28,970 bases of DNA from Hofstenia miamia (GCA_900660155.1 CABFPE010000268.1:554574-583543); one strand, 5' to 3'; counted from the first letter of the stretch, positions 10,869-21,606 are shown. Numbers and translations: made by a program. Notes: a model not told the origin generated them from the letters alone.

Positions 10869-12629
10869 ATGCTGCTGAGAGTGATAATGAACATCCTTCG
10901 CTTACTAATTGTAGGATCTGTGATACATGACAGGAAGTTCCTCACAAAAGTTCAATTCAGCATATATACGTTACAGAAATGCTTCCCTGACGAATTAGAG
11001 CATGGGCTTGTGATTCAGTGTGAATCAAAGCTGTACATACTTGAAGAAGTTTTCGAAGCACATTTTATTGTTAGGAAAGCCAATTTCGCTATTGTTGAAG
11101 CAAAATCAGAGGCTCAGAACGAAGTCACAATTATTTTTATTGTACCAAGAATTAGTCAAATCAGAATAGAAGTCGTACTTGACAATTCGACTATTAATCT
11201 TGCAGATCCCTCTTGTAGTTTTACTCCTGTTTATTTTGATAAATTTCATTCTTTTGAAAGAGTTTGTAAACTGGATGCACGTGTGCGTGAAGTTCCAATA
11301 GATGTAATAGCTTATTACGAAGATGAGATCCATCGCTATTCAACGTGTAGATTCTTGCCTTGGTACCGAATGGGACAAGGCAGCTCTATTAAAATCAATA
11401 ACAGAGAGTTACGTATGTCCTTAAATTCAGTCAACTATTTTCCATTATACTTTAAGTTGACGTTAAACCGAATAGATGGCGAATATTTCCTTTTGAGTGG
11501 AAACAAAACTTCTGCAACTTTATCTTTACCAAGTAGTATTACACATGGATTTTTTGCATACTACAACCAAATGAAAATCGTATGCAGTCACACAAATAGG
11601 CAGACTTCGATCATGGAAACTGCACCGAAGCTTTTTGTTTACATTCCATTTAATAACTTGGATCAAGTTACAGTTAAGAGAAGTGATTACTTAACATTTT
11701 GTGAAGATATCATTACCATCGGTAAATATTTTTATGATCAAGGTCTTGAAATGCTGTGTTTCATTAATGAAAACCTGATTTCGATTCACTCAAATGATTT
11801 TTTCTTGAATTCCGAGAATTTTGCAATTCAACAGATAAAAGAATTCCAATCGAAACCAGACTGTATTGATGCAAGCTTACAGAGAAATGAACACATTCTA
11901 CTCTGCATAGAAGAAAAAACTATTCAATATTTTATATTTGATTCATTGCATCATACGGTGCTGAAAGCTAAAAACATTTCTCTTTATAACAAACTGGTGA
12001 ACTCTAGCATGTATATTACAAACAGGTTCATAGAGGAATCCATAACTCTCCTAGTTTTTACCGTTATGCAACGTAACGAGTCTTGTGGGAATGTAAACTA
12101 TGCTGAAAATAGTGGAACTCGTTTGGTGTGCAACGACCAACATGCAGAAGTTGCGTCTAGTATTCTGCTTACTTTGAAGTTCAGCAACCTCAATGAACTT
12201 TCTGAACTATGTGTTGACTTTCTCACTGTACCGGGTGCATGCAAAACCATGTTTTTCACAGAAGTCTTACTCTGTCGTAATGGGCCAAATGATGTCTATA
12301 AATTATCTCGAGTATCTGAACTAACTGTCAATACATATGAATTTCCTAGGAATATCGGTTCAAAAGAAATTATTCTAAGCGGACTTTTAGATGAAGATGG
12401 GTTAATGGATACAATTGCAGTGAACTCATTCCAATACAGCTTTCATTATTTCGTTACTGGCTGGTATTCTGTCGTTGGGTATTACTCTAAGCTTATAAAC
12501 AATCCAACTACTTATCCCTGCATGGAATCGCTTTTCGCAACTAAAATTCTAGACATCAATTCTGATGGGTACGGGGATTTCTTCGCTACAAATGGTTCTC
12601 ATATTTGCATAACAATAAACGAATTATAA
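10869..12629 (+). CDS. Nested single-exon gene, FG-GAP-like secreted protein
   Basis: A 586-codon intronless ORF inside the 19.5 kb DRC2 intron and on the same strand. It is by far the longest ORF in the window and in AT-rich DNA is very unlikely to be chance. I do not recognise the family. The N-terminus has a weak signal-peptide-like hydrophobic stretch (residues 9-19, ILRLLIVGSVI), especially if translation starts at Met7. Sequons sit at N106, N212, N369, N378, N403 and N575. Cysteines are scattered along the length. There is no C-terminal membrane segment, so the product is probably secreted or lumenal; the tail INEL only loosely resembles an ER-retention signal. Two calcium-loop motifs, DEDGLMD (508-514) and DINSDGYGD (562-570), lie 54 residues apart, like successive FG-GAP/VCBS beta-propeller blades; the second is followed by FFATNG. 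A beta-rich extracellular protein is my inference. Start choice: the first ATG after an in-frame TAG at 10836. An upstream exon carrying the true signal peptide remains possible. Confidence 0.8.
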   Translation: MLLRVIMNILRLLIVGSVIHDRKFLTKVQFSIYTLQKCFPDELEHGLVIQCESKLYILEEVFEAHFIVRKANFAIVEAKSEAQNEVTIIFIVPRISQIRIEVVLDNSTINLADPSCSFTPVYFDKFHSFERVCKLDARVREVPIDVIAYYEDEIHRYSTCRFLPWYRMGQGSSIKINNRELRMSLNSVNYFPLYFKLTLNRIDGEYFLLSGNKTSATLSLPSSITHGFFAYYNQMKIVCSHTNRQTSIMETAPKLFVYIPFNNLDQVTVKRSDYLTFCEDIITIGKYFYDQGLEMLCFINENLISIHSNDFFLNSENFAIQQIKEFQSKPDCIDASLQRNEHILLCIEEKTIQYFIFDSLHHTVLKAKNISLYNKLVNSSMYITNRFIEESITLLVFTVMQRNESCGNVNYAENSGTRLVCNDQHAEVASSILLTLKFSNLNELSELCVDFLTVPGACKTMFFTEVLLCRNGPNDVYKLSRVSELTVNTYEFPRNIGSKEIILSGLLDEDGLMDTIAVNSFQYSFHYFVTGWYSVVGYYSKLINNPTTYPCMESLFATKILDINSDGYGDFFATNGSHICITINEL

Positions 12630-12692
12630 AAAAATAGTTTCTGATTTAATTATCGTTTCCAACAAAATGACTTTTAAAATTTTATTTAAAAT

Positions 12693-12780
12693 AATAAATA
12701 ATTTAAATGGAATAACATTTCAGTTTAATTTGTTTAGTTTTCATAAATAAAATCAGACAAAATGTTAACATGCCAATAAA
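12693..12780 (+). promoter_or_regulatory. Candidate poly(A) signals of the nested gene
   Basis: Canonical AATAAA hexamers occur at 12693-12698, 12746-12751 and 12775-12780, which is 64-151 bases after the stop codon. This is a plausible place for 3' end formation. In AT-rich DNA such hexamers are common, so these are candidates only. If they are used, the nested gene ends its own transcript inside the DRC2 intron. Confidence 0.4.
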
Positions 12781-14492
12781 AATTTAAAATTAAAATGAAC
12801 GTACATTTTAATATAATTCGAATCACGTAAATGAAACCAATTCACCCTTTTTTATAGGTAAACAAAGGCTAAATCATTCAGGTTCCGCATTATAGAAAGT
12901 TTCATAAATGATTTTGGTGTTAAGTGCGAATGTTAGCTTACGTTAAATGAACAGCAGATTTAGTCCAGTTTAGTAGACCCTCAACACTCCGTAATTAACA
13001 ATAATATTATGGTAATTATTAAAGTTTCTTTGCTGATGCTATATATCATCATTTCATTGCCAGTTGATGTTTAAAACGTTTTTTGTAAAACATACACTTT
13101 TTTGCCAACAACTCTACTTGATTTATTATATTCGGACTATCACAAATTTACTGTATATTGAATATATTTAGCTAGATATTGATTTCAAGAGCCTCTCTAT
13201 CCTTTCCACTAAGATGTTCATAGACTCATTATGTACCGTATAACAATAAGCAAGATGTGATAGAATTCAATTTCATATTCTGTTTATGAATTGAAATTAG
13301 CAATACAAATTAAAATTGAAAAATTAATTACGCTAAAGTTCTTGCATTCACACGATTCTCGTAGATTTCATTTAGATAATTGATTTTATATTTCTCTTTT
13401 AATTAGCTATCTGTGTTTTCCTTTCCTAACAATAGATTGTTTATAATAGAATTGAAGTGTAATTTTTTGAAATTGACATTTTTACATTGATCATTTCCTG
13501 TTTTCTGCAATATACTATTTTTAACATCTATCAGTTTTGCATTCTTGATATTAAAAGATTTAAATGAAATTTTGCATAGATAGCGTTTGAATTTTATTCC
13601 TTACAAATTGCCTGTCATTCTAAAGTAATGTTTCGCTATCTTCTCGATATCGAAGACATGTTTACATTTAAGAGTAGATGTTTTGGAAGATTATTTCACT
13701 TTATTGATTTTTAATTCATGTTTCACACTGGCAACTGCCGCTGTTTTCATTTGTTTTGTTTCTGAATTACGCAATAGGCATTCCCATCTGCGTATATCAA
13801 CCCATTTATCAGAATGCCATCTGTCTTATATAGAATTATTAGAGTTCTAACTACAATAACAAATTTCTCGTATCTGACTACCGGTGTTGTTAAAAAAAGC
13901 TGCCACAGTAAAAAAAACTTATTTCATCGTAATTGCTTTTTTAATCACCTAGGTTTATTATACTCATTAGGGCTTCAAATTTTTTATGGTAGAAAAACTC
14001 ATATTTCTTCGGAAGAAATGCCTATGAACAAAATAATTTTGCAGCTAGCGCAGACTAGCTACATTAATATCTGCCTGACCGAAATTGAACTTTGTTATAT
14101 CACATCTTGAACACAACTGTTGTTTGGAAGTGTCTCGAATTCATTATTTAAATAGTATATCAAATATTTTTGAAGAATAACTAACTACTAAATCGACAAT
14201 AGTGTACTAGAAATTATGCCCCAATATTTGCAACAATTTGATTTGATTTAAGCCTCTCCAATGCCATTAAATCGGCTGGAATTATTTTTCCCATTTCCAA
14301 CTATTTTACCATGCGCTTCTGCTCGAATTGATGTTTCTTTAAACTTAATTCAAATGTGTTTTAGCTCTATTTCTATTGGGGGATGCAAAATTGTATCCCT
14401 ACCACATATCTTAAAAAATCAAAAATGTGATTAGCTGAAGGCTGCTGGCAAATTTTCATCCAATAAACTTTGATTTGATCCTTTACAATGAA

Positions 14493-14540
14493 ATCTTCTA
14501 TAATAGAATACCTATATAATGAACATTCTTCTTTTTCATA
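14493..14540. mobile_element. Fragment of the pogo-like MITE
   Basis: About 48 bp including TTCTATAATAGAATACCTAT and ATAATGAACATTCTTCTT, matching the first 90 bases of copy A at 2438-2882, which has TTCTATAATAGACTACCTAT in the same position. The rest of the element is missing. Confidence 0.6.
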
Positions 14541-15083
14541 TTTAACCCGTTTTATTTTTCATGATTCATTTTTTTACAATTTGGGTAGCACAAGGGGAAT
14601 ATAGGTATTGTGCAGCACAGTTTGTATCACAGGTAAAAAATAAGGTAAATTGCATCAATTCGTTTTAACTTTATAGTAATATTAGAAATTGTATATTTTG
14701 CTGATCTCGTGTTGAAAAATGCTAACATCAGTAGAAAATATGCTAAAAATATGCAATATCACTATGTGTCCTTAGTGTTCTTTGCTACGAGAGGCTATGT
14801 AAAAAATATCAATAAAAATAGTGCTAATTCTATATTACTAATGTAATTTTTAACGCCTGCTATTTAATACGTTCCATTAGAATGTTGATATACAATCTAA
14901 ACGTTTAAGCATTAAGGTGTGACTAAACCCACTCTAATCAACTCCAAATTTAAAAAAATTAAATGTATTTTTCAAGTATAGTAATCGACTTAAGAACAAA
15001 AATATAAAAATATCATAGTTGCTAATAGGTGAGTTTTATAAATCAAAGTCAGCAAATTCTGCTTGGCAACAGGTTTTAACAAC

Positions 15084-15160
15084 TAGGGAGTGTCATCGGG
15101 TACCCTATTAAACCCGACCAGGCTTAAATTTTTGGGTTGGGTTCGGGCACAAAGTTTAGT
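15084..15160 (+). mobile_element. hAT-like terminus with GGGTTGGGTTCGGG motif
   Basis: Starts TAGGGAGTGTCATCGGGTAC, followed by AACCCGACC and then GGGTTGGGTTCGGG. The reverse complement of the block ending at about 23654 shows a similar plan: TAGGAGGGGCGTGCACC, then GGGTAACCC, then many GGGTCGGGT motifs. I infer diverged members of one family, possibly hAT-derived. No matching second terminus was found. Confidence 0.35.
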
Positions 15161-15270
15161 AGACTGATAGAAATGATTCGGATGTTATCCAGCACTCCAT
15201 TTGTGAAAGATCTAACACGTTGTGGAATACCAATAAATGGCTTTGTTTACTCTATTAGAAAATGATGACC

Positions 15271-15562
15271 AACGTGTGAATCAAAGTCTAGGTTTTAGGT
15301 CGGATAAAATTCAGATCGTGAATATTCTAATAGGGTCGCGTTTGTGTCCATTCTAGGCTCATATTGTCACTCTTTACTAGTAGCAAAGGTACCCTTTGTT
15401 TTTTTCCCTTATTACCGACGTGTGAATCAAAGTCTAGGTTTTGGGTCGGAGAGAATTCGGGTAGTGAATATTCTAATAGGGTCGCGTTTGTGTCCATTCT
15501 ATGCTCATATTGTCACTCTTTACTAGTAGCAAAGGTACCCTTTGTTTTTTTCCCTTATTACC
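15271..15562. repeat. 146-bp tandem duplication
   Basis: Units 15271-15416 and 15417-15562 are head to tail with a 146-base period. Both contain CGTGTGAATCAAAGTCTAGG and ATTCTAATAGGGTCGCGTTT, and both end in TTTTTTTCCCTTATTACC. About ten substitutions, clustered in the first 60 bases, separate them. The short open frames running through the units exist only because the sequence is repeated, so I do not call a gene. Confidence 0.92.
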
Positions 15563-15781
15563 AATCAAAAAATACAATAGAACAAATTATTTGAATTGCT
15601 TAGCATAGAGACATAGGCTTTCAGAATACCAATTCGGAAGTTTATTTATAATATAATACCTTTATAAAATTTTGATTTTCTCAAATTGAGTTTTTTTGAA
15701 TTTTGAAAATTTCAAAAAATAATTACTCTAAAGATTTTTAATTTTTTTGTCAAAATAGGACAAGATCATTTATTACAAATT

Positions 15782-15929
15782 ACAAATATAATACAAATTC
15801 CTTAAATGAAGCAATGTTTATACTTTATAATTTAAAAATGGCTTGAATAGGGTGGTTCCATCTTAATCAAATCAGTTGTTCAAACCACAAATATAATACA
15901 AATTCCTTAAATGAAACAATGTTTATACC
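15782..15929. repeat. 43-bp direct repeat at 105-bp spacing
   Basis: 15782-15824 and 15887-15929 are direct copies with one visible mismatch (AATGAAGCAATG versus AATGAAACAATG). The 62 bases between them are not part of the similarity. This is either a partially decayed tandem duplication of a 105-bp unit or two small insertions. Confidence 0.85.
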
Positions 15930-16665
15930 TTTTCATTTTATACTTTAATTAGGCCAATATATATTCAAGGGTTTGGTTTCTTTGTTGGGAAATGTGTTAG
16001 TTGCATTATTTTATATATTATAGGTTGTATTACTGTGACACCGTAATTAACCAGTCAAAGCTTAAAAGTTTTACTTGAAATTGATGTTTTGTTTTAAATC
16101 CATCTTATTTTTCCTTGGAAAGACAATAACCAACTTTTCATGCTGCGTTTATTGAATCTCTCATAGTTTTGTACTATTATATAACATCAAATAGAATACA
16201 AGATTATTTTTTAATTCCCAATCATGTTCTTTTAAGTTGCCAACTCTTTCTACATGGATTCAATTGTAATTTTTAAGGATCACCTACATCCTTATTGTGA
16301 ACTTGGACACCTGTAATATTTTTTTGGAAGTCAACACATTTATATGTCATTCAGATTTCATCAATACATTTTTTATAAAATTATTTCACAAGTTTTAAAT
16401 AATTAGTATTATTTATTTATTTTTAGTGATTGCATTTTATATTTTTCATTTTTTTAGATGCATGCTAGTTACTATCACACAGTTGCCATCACACGTTTTT
16501 TTGTATAGAAGGATTAATTATTTATGTAAACTAGGAAACAGCAGATTTGACTTCAAGCATGACCATTAGTCCAGAGACGTAGCTATGACTTTTTTCTTAA
16601 GGAGAGGGTCAAAAATTAATTCATATGTTTTCAAATTATTTCTGTACTTGAAGTATATAATAATA

Positions 16666-17137
16666 CAGTAGAACTCCTCTATAATGAACATCCTCTATAA
16701 TGAACTTCTTCTATCATAGATTTCCTCTATAATAGATTTCCTCTATAATCAACATTCTTCTTCTTCCTCTGTAATGAAGTTTCTATAATAAAAATGCTAC
16801 TATAATTGAACTTCATGGTGTGATATTTCCTAGTTCATTTGGAATTCCTCTATATAAAAATTAAACATGCAATAATTTTATTTTTTCAGATGATATAAGT
16901 GTTATTTTATGTACTAAGCAAAAGCCCCTCATAATGGAAAGTAATTCAAGGAGAAAGGTAGCAAATATAAATTAACAATATGTACCAATATTTTATTATA
17001 TTGTAGTTACACCGATCATAGCGTTTGCTATATACTTACAATAAATACAAGAGTAACTGAAGTATTTTTGCATCTTCAATACTGAACTGAATCGTCTATA
17101 GTGAACAACCGCAATTCACTATAGAGGAGTTCTACTG
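16666..17137. mobile_element. pogo/Tigger-like MITE, copy B
   Basis: A complete 472-bp copy with both TA target duplications (16664-16665 and 17138-17139). The left end CAGTAGAACTCCTCTATA is perfectly inverted at the right end for 18 bases, and the similarity continues for several more. Subterminal CTCTATAATGAAC motifs repeat several times near the left end. It is colinear with 2438-2882 in the same orientation. It lacks any ORF. Family assignment rests on the CAGT termini and TA duplication. Confidence 0.87.
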
Positions 17138-17194
17138 TATTATTTTTTCAATGAGAAATCTAATTTTTGTAAAAAAGCATTCAAGTTCTTTCCC

Positions 17195-17407
17195 TACCTA
17201 ATGTTCAGATAATGAGTCCAAGTAATACACATGGAAACAACAACTACTCTCAAATATTTTGCGTTTGCAGGAAAACAGTGGTGTGCCTTGCGTAAAGACA
17301 GAGGTTGTCGCGCCGTCGATACCGCATGAGCTAGCCGCTAGCGTATTAAAGTGAAGACGATTCTCTTTCTCATGTTTTCACATTTAATAGCTTCATCAGT
17401 TTGCGAG
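17195..17407 (-). mobile_element. 3' non-coding end of degraded mariner/Tc-type element
   Basis: Continues directly from the C-terminus of the transposase relic (17408-18230, minus strand) and shares its motif order with 9700-9965. It includes CAGAGGTTGTCGCGCCGTCG and GAGCTAGCCGCTAGCG. The exact outer end and its terminal inverted repeat were not identified. ATGTTCAGATAAT at about 17200 may lie near the boundary because it is the outermost shared motif. Confidence 0.5.
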
Positions 17408-18230
17408 TTATAAGCGTTTAAAATTTTTTGAGGAAGCCATCACAGATTTTGAAAAATGCTTAGTGAACATAGGGTTAACTGCTATGTGAAGGTCTTTTTT
17501 AAAATATTTGATAAGATGAGTGAAGATGCTCGTAGGTGATTCAAAAATTGAAACCAATTGGCTGCAAATCAAGACTCCACGCTCCCCATGAAGCACTACA
17601 TTGTTTCCAGTACAGCGATTACCGAAGCTTAAGTTGAAAAGATATTTTGTGGAATTTGCTCATAGATAAACGCTGCATCGTGCATGAAGACAGCCTTAAA
17701 TTCTCATTTCAGAAATAGCAATTGATTTTAATTGTTTTGAACTGTGAAAGCTTGACAGTTCAATCAAATTTGAAAGGATCCATAACCCGATAACTTTGCA
17801 TCCCTGCTAAAGCGCAAGCTACTACATATTTCAGCGAGACTTCATGATTCTCGGGAATATTACGCTTTCCCCAGAAGATTAATGCGGTCATCTAAATGAA
17901 ATGTTGCCTCATCAGAAAATATATGTTGTTGAAATAATTGCCACCATTTTCATACACATTGAAAGAATGACAGCTTGATCTGAAGGATGTAGTAATTTGA
18001 ACTATAGTTTTATGGTTTTCCTGCATAAGTCTGATCTCTCAGATTTGAACAATGCCTATGTAATTGATTAATGGCAGAACTCAACTAAATTGTAGATTGA
18101 TCAGCAACCAACTAATCAGTCGCATGGTAACAGTCATTGGGTGGCGATTGATCACCTCTGTTAGGTTGTGAACGGATCCAGACTGTTTGAATTTTTTTGA
18201 GCAGAGCACTGTTAAATAGTCTTTTGAAAT
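17408..18230 (-). pseudogene. Degraded mariner/Tc-type DDE transposase
   Basis: Minus-strand remains of a Tc1/mariner-superfamily transposase, read across several frames. In order: KKFKQSGSVHNL near 18162-18197 (end of the helix-turn-helix region); FSDEATFHLDDRIN at 17878-17919, matching the first catalytic Asp block of the family (FSDEATFH); FWGKRN...VACALAGM at 17799-17876 after a frameshift; a DAAF block near 17670 in place of QDGAP; and AWSLDLQPIGFNF at 17544-17582, which aligns with the family's SPDLxPxDFFLW box. In that last box the position of the third catalytic acid reads Gly and a stop replaces the Trp. Frameshifts, stops and the lost acid show that it is inactive. The remains cover most of a normal coding length of about 1 kb. 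Confidence 0.75.
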
Positions 18231-21086
18231 GGAGGCTCGGTATTATGTGAAAAATACCAGCTTTTTTACCCGAGACTTATATTTTCTCATTAACTGGAGA
18301 TTCGAAATGTGTTCTTCCGTTGATATTAGTGTAAACTAAACGAGCATTTTACAAGAATTATTGTGATTTAGTGTAAATTTATGTTCTATGATGAAATGTT
18401 TCGGTATTCTTCATAAATTGAGTCATTTATTAGTGTTAAATGTATATTCCTCCAATAAAGACTATCTTTCTAAAAAGGAGGGACTTTCTGTTGAACCTGT
18501 TTTGTGTAAATCTCATTGTTGAAAATTTATAGTCTTAGTTAAATTTACCTACTGAAAATTTATCAAATGCAATGAAAATTATCAAGTATGTGCTTAAATT
18601 ATTTTCACAAGTAAGCTGTAGCCCTACCCTCACCATCATTGCACCAAACCTGTTGTTCGTTTGTTTTTTGTGTCATAATGACCTGCTACTTATTGTTGTA
18701 ATAGTTTCACTGTTGTGCTGTCTTTTGAAACTTTATTCGTAGTGTATAAAAACCTGGCGTGTTCCGGATACATGATCAATTAGTTCATTATTATTTACCT
18801 TTTTTGAACATTTCCTAGTTGAGAAGTTGATATTTTATTGTTTATTAATTTTTATATTTCTAAAAGCGAATACTTGTCTACCTTTGGTTAATAGCACTCT
18901 TTGTTCAAAGGAAGCACTTTTACAATCTCAATTCAACGCGGCCCACCGTGTTTGTAGAAAGACATAAATTTCAGAAATCATTTTGCGAGAAGGTCGTTGT
19001 TAAACTATTTTTAACGTCATGCGCATCAATTAACGCTTTTTTTATAATGTACCTCAATTGAGAATAAAAGACAATGGCATGTATAAATTAACAGTTGACA
19101 AATTTCTATTCACTAGGGCAATTTAGTTTACTTTTGCCTAATTAATTTCCATGCTGACAAATTTAATCTGACATTAACTTTTGTCTCCATTAAGTCACCT
19201 TAAAAATCGAAGTCAACTCAGTTGAGATTGCTTTAGAATTGCGCAATAATTCACGCTCGCTTAAATAAATTGTGGTAGATTTCCCGATGCATATTTAATG
19301 GGTAATGTAAGCAAAACTTAATTAAATACATATAATGATTATTAGAAATTTGGATTGTGTAAATTTGGTTCAGTTTACCAATTTATTGTGTTGCAATTTT
19401 CTTATATATATATATTTCTTGTTTTCAAAATTTAAATTACACATTTCATTAAAATTAGCACCCTTAGAAATTTCGGAATTATTTAGGGATCACGCTTTTT
19501 AATTAAAAATTTACCGATGTTAAAATGATTAATCCTAAACATATATAATTTACATTCTTCATTGCTTTGTAATCAGCCATAATTCATTTAATTCTCAACA
19601 TCTTAATTTTTTTAAAGAATGAATGGATGTTGTTCTTTCACCAAGATTACATTCTATTTACAAAATTTCTTGTATTGGCAAATTTCGCAAGCCGAAGCTA
19701 GTTTACCTATATCTATCTTAATACCTTAAATTTGTGTTAAATTCAGATTATATGTCGATCCCGCTGCTGCTCATTATTTTTTTTAATTTAAGTTTTCTAA
19801 ATTCGGCCATACTCTAATGCAGAGATGTAAGTGGGGCAGACCACGCCGGGATTTTTGAAAAATAAGTGCCAGTTTAGGACCAAAATTTCATTTTAAGCTT
19901 TAAACTATACTTAGTTTGTAAATTGTTATTTTGTAATAATATAAATGTGTTAATTTTTATTATTTAGGGCCGAAAAATATTACTTATGGCTTAAATTTAA
20001 ACTAACAATTAAAATCATACTTCCAATGACTATGACAACCAAAATATAGTCACTTTTTTTTTCAGCAGCATGTGGTGAAACTTAATATCAATACATATAT
20101 AGATTTCAATGTCATTGTTTGTTTGTTTTATTGTACTACAATAAGTCTCATTTTGTATTTAAGCAACATATGGTTATAGTTTTTTGTTTAAAATTTAGCA
20201 TAGACATTCATCACATTTCACTTCTAAGGTCTTAGATTAATTCATTTAGATCGGAAAAGTTGTTAACATTTTCTCTGTATATGGAAGAACATTTGGAGAA
20301 ATATAATCTAACGTTAGTTTTGGTCTTCAACTTTTGTACAGAAATGACTATTTTGTCCTAGGCACATAAAAATATTGCTGCTCACTTATGTATTGTGCTA
20401 CATAAATGCAATTTTCATTTTAGGTTGCCTTACTAATGACCAACATTATTTTATGTTTGCAGTTTAAACACTCATTTTGGTTAAGGTTTTTAGGATTACT
20501 TAATCAAATATGTTTCAACTTTAGTTTAGTATAATTGTAACATGTCAACTTCTTTTTTGATGTATCAACTCAATAGATAATATGTCGATTTTAATATTAA
20601 AAATATATCGGTTAATATTCATTGATTTGAATTGATAGTCACTCTACTAAATTAAACGTTCATTTCTTTCCAAGTGTTTTTGCAATTTATTTAATCAAGA
20701 TGTTAGCCAATAACTATACATAACAACTATACAAAAAGACTAATAATCAAATTGATTCGGTCTGTTGCCAAGGCATTAAATATATTTTTATATGTATTCC
20801 TGAGCGTTTATTAAGCTACTTTTGATTTGTCTCAGTTCAATGAAAAAACTGGTGTCGTTAATCTGTGATGCAGTGAGAAGTTTAAGTCAAAGCAATAGGG
20901 ATGGTGGGCGTTGCAGCAGAATGTGTTATTTATAAGTGATTCTGGGTGTTATTCTGTCATAGTAACCTAGCTGTTGGATTTCAATTTTACGATGAAGGCA
21001 ATGAAATAGCTGCGATTGTAACATAATACTCTGCTGAACTTAGCAGCTAGGTTTTTGTATACCTTACATTTACAAGTAGTCAATAT
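18231..21086. other. Long DRC2 intron, AT-rich segment without a gene
   Basis: No ORF of note and no recognisable exon. A short TA run lies at 19403-19415. CAGAGATGTAAGTGGGGCAG at 19821 resembles a hAT terminus (see findings). A 10-bp perfect inverted repeat (AACCTAGCTG at 20964-20973 and CAGCTAGGTT at 21044-21053) encloses 70 bases. Confidence 0.5.
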
Positions 21087-21094
21087 TACAGTCG

Positions 21095-21598
21095 TAGAGA
21101 TGAACGCGGTACAGGTTTTGTAAAATTATTTCTACCGCAGAGAAAAAAACTTCACCCCTAACCACCACAATGTGCGTCGTTTTACCCCAAAACACCTCAA
21201 TAAATGAAATTTTACCTCGGTATACCGTAACAATATCGATTTTTGCCTTTGTAAGAAAAGATAGATATTTCTAAATTTTATTTTTATGGCTATGTATCAT
21301 TCGTAGAAGACTTTGAAGACAATTTCTTAGGTATTTCGTGAATTTGTTCAATTTTATTAGAGTAGTATCAAATTTTTCCTGAAATATGCAAAAATTACTA
21401 TTAATATTTTGTATGTGAAATCTATTAATTTTGCTTCAAAAACAGTTTTAAATCTTAAAAAATACGTTATCTGTATAACTTTTATGTCACCGCAAGTTAC
21501 TTTGATTCTACCGCAAATCACCTAAATTGTATAAATCGCTACCGCGGTACACCGCACCGCGGCATACCCGCGGTATTACCGCACCGGACTCATCTCTA
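21095..21598. mobile_element. hAT-like MITE with 8-bp target duplication
   Basis: A 504-bp element starting TAGAGATGAACGCGGTAC. Its right end, in reverse complement, begins TAGAGATGAGTCCGGTGC. Flanks are TACAGTCG (21087-21094) and ATCAGTCG (21599-21606), an 8-bp duplication with six matches. Both arms are unusually rich in ACCGC and CGCGGTA motifs (for example near 21540-21585), while the centre is AT-rich. YAGxGATG termini with an 8-bp duplication fit hAT elements. There is no coding capacity. Confidence 0.75.
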
Positions 21599-21606
21599 AT
21601 CAGTCG

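Larger units (their letters stand above)
12630..16663. other. Long DRC2 intron, segment 3' of the nested gene
   Basis: Begins with the candidate 3' UTR of the nested gene. It then holds a pogo-like MITE fragment (14493-14540), a hAT-like terminus (15084-15160) and two close duplications (15271-15562 and 15782-15929). A CAGAGACGTAGCTATGA sequence at 16572 resembles the common hAT terminus CAGxGGCGTAGCTA, but no partner end was found. The 98-codon forward frame at 13814-14110 starts with ATG but shows no motif, and I do not support it as a gene. Confidence 0.5.

Noticed and set aside
10869..12629. Nested ORF as ITFG1-type or integrin alpha protein
   Set aside because: Only the two C-terminal calcium loops fit. 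There is no transmembrane segment, and the rest does not resemble either family as I know them.
13814..14110. 98-codon forward ORF starting with ATG
   Set aside because: No motif, composition like the surrounding intron, and no upstream or downstream splice signals that make sense.
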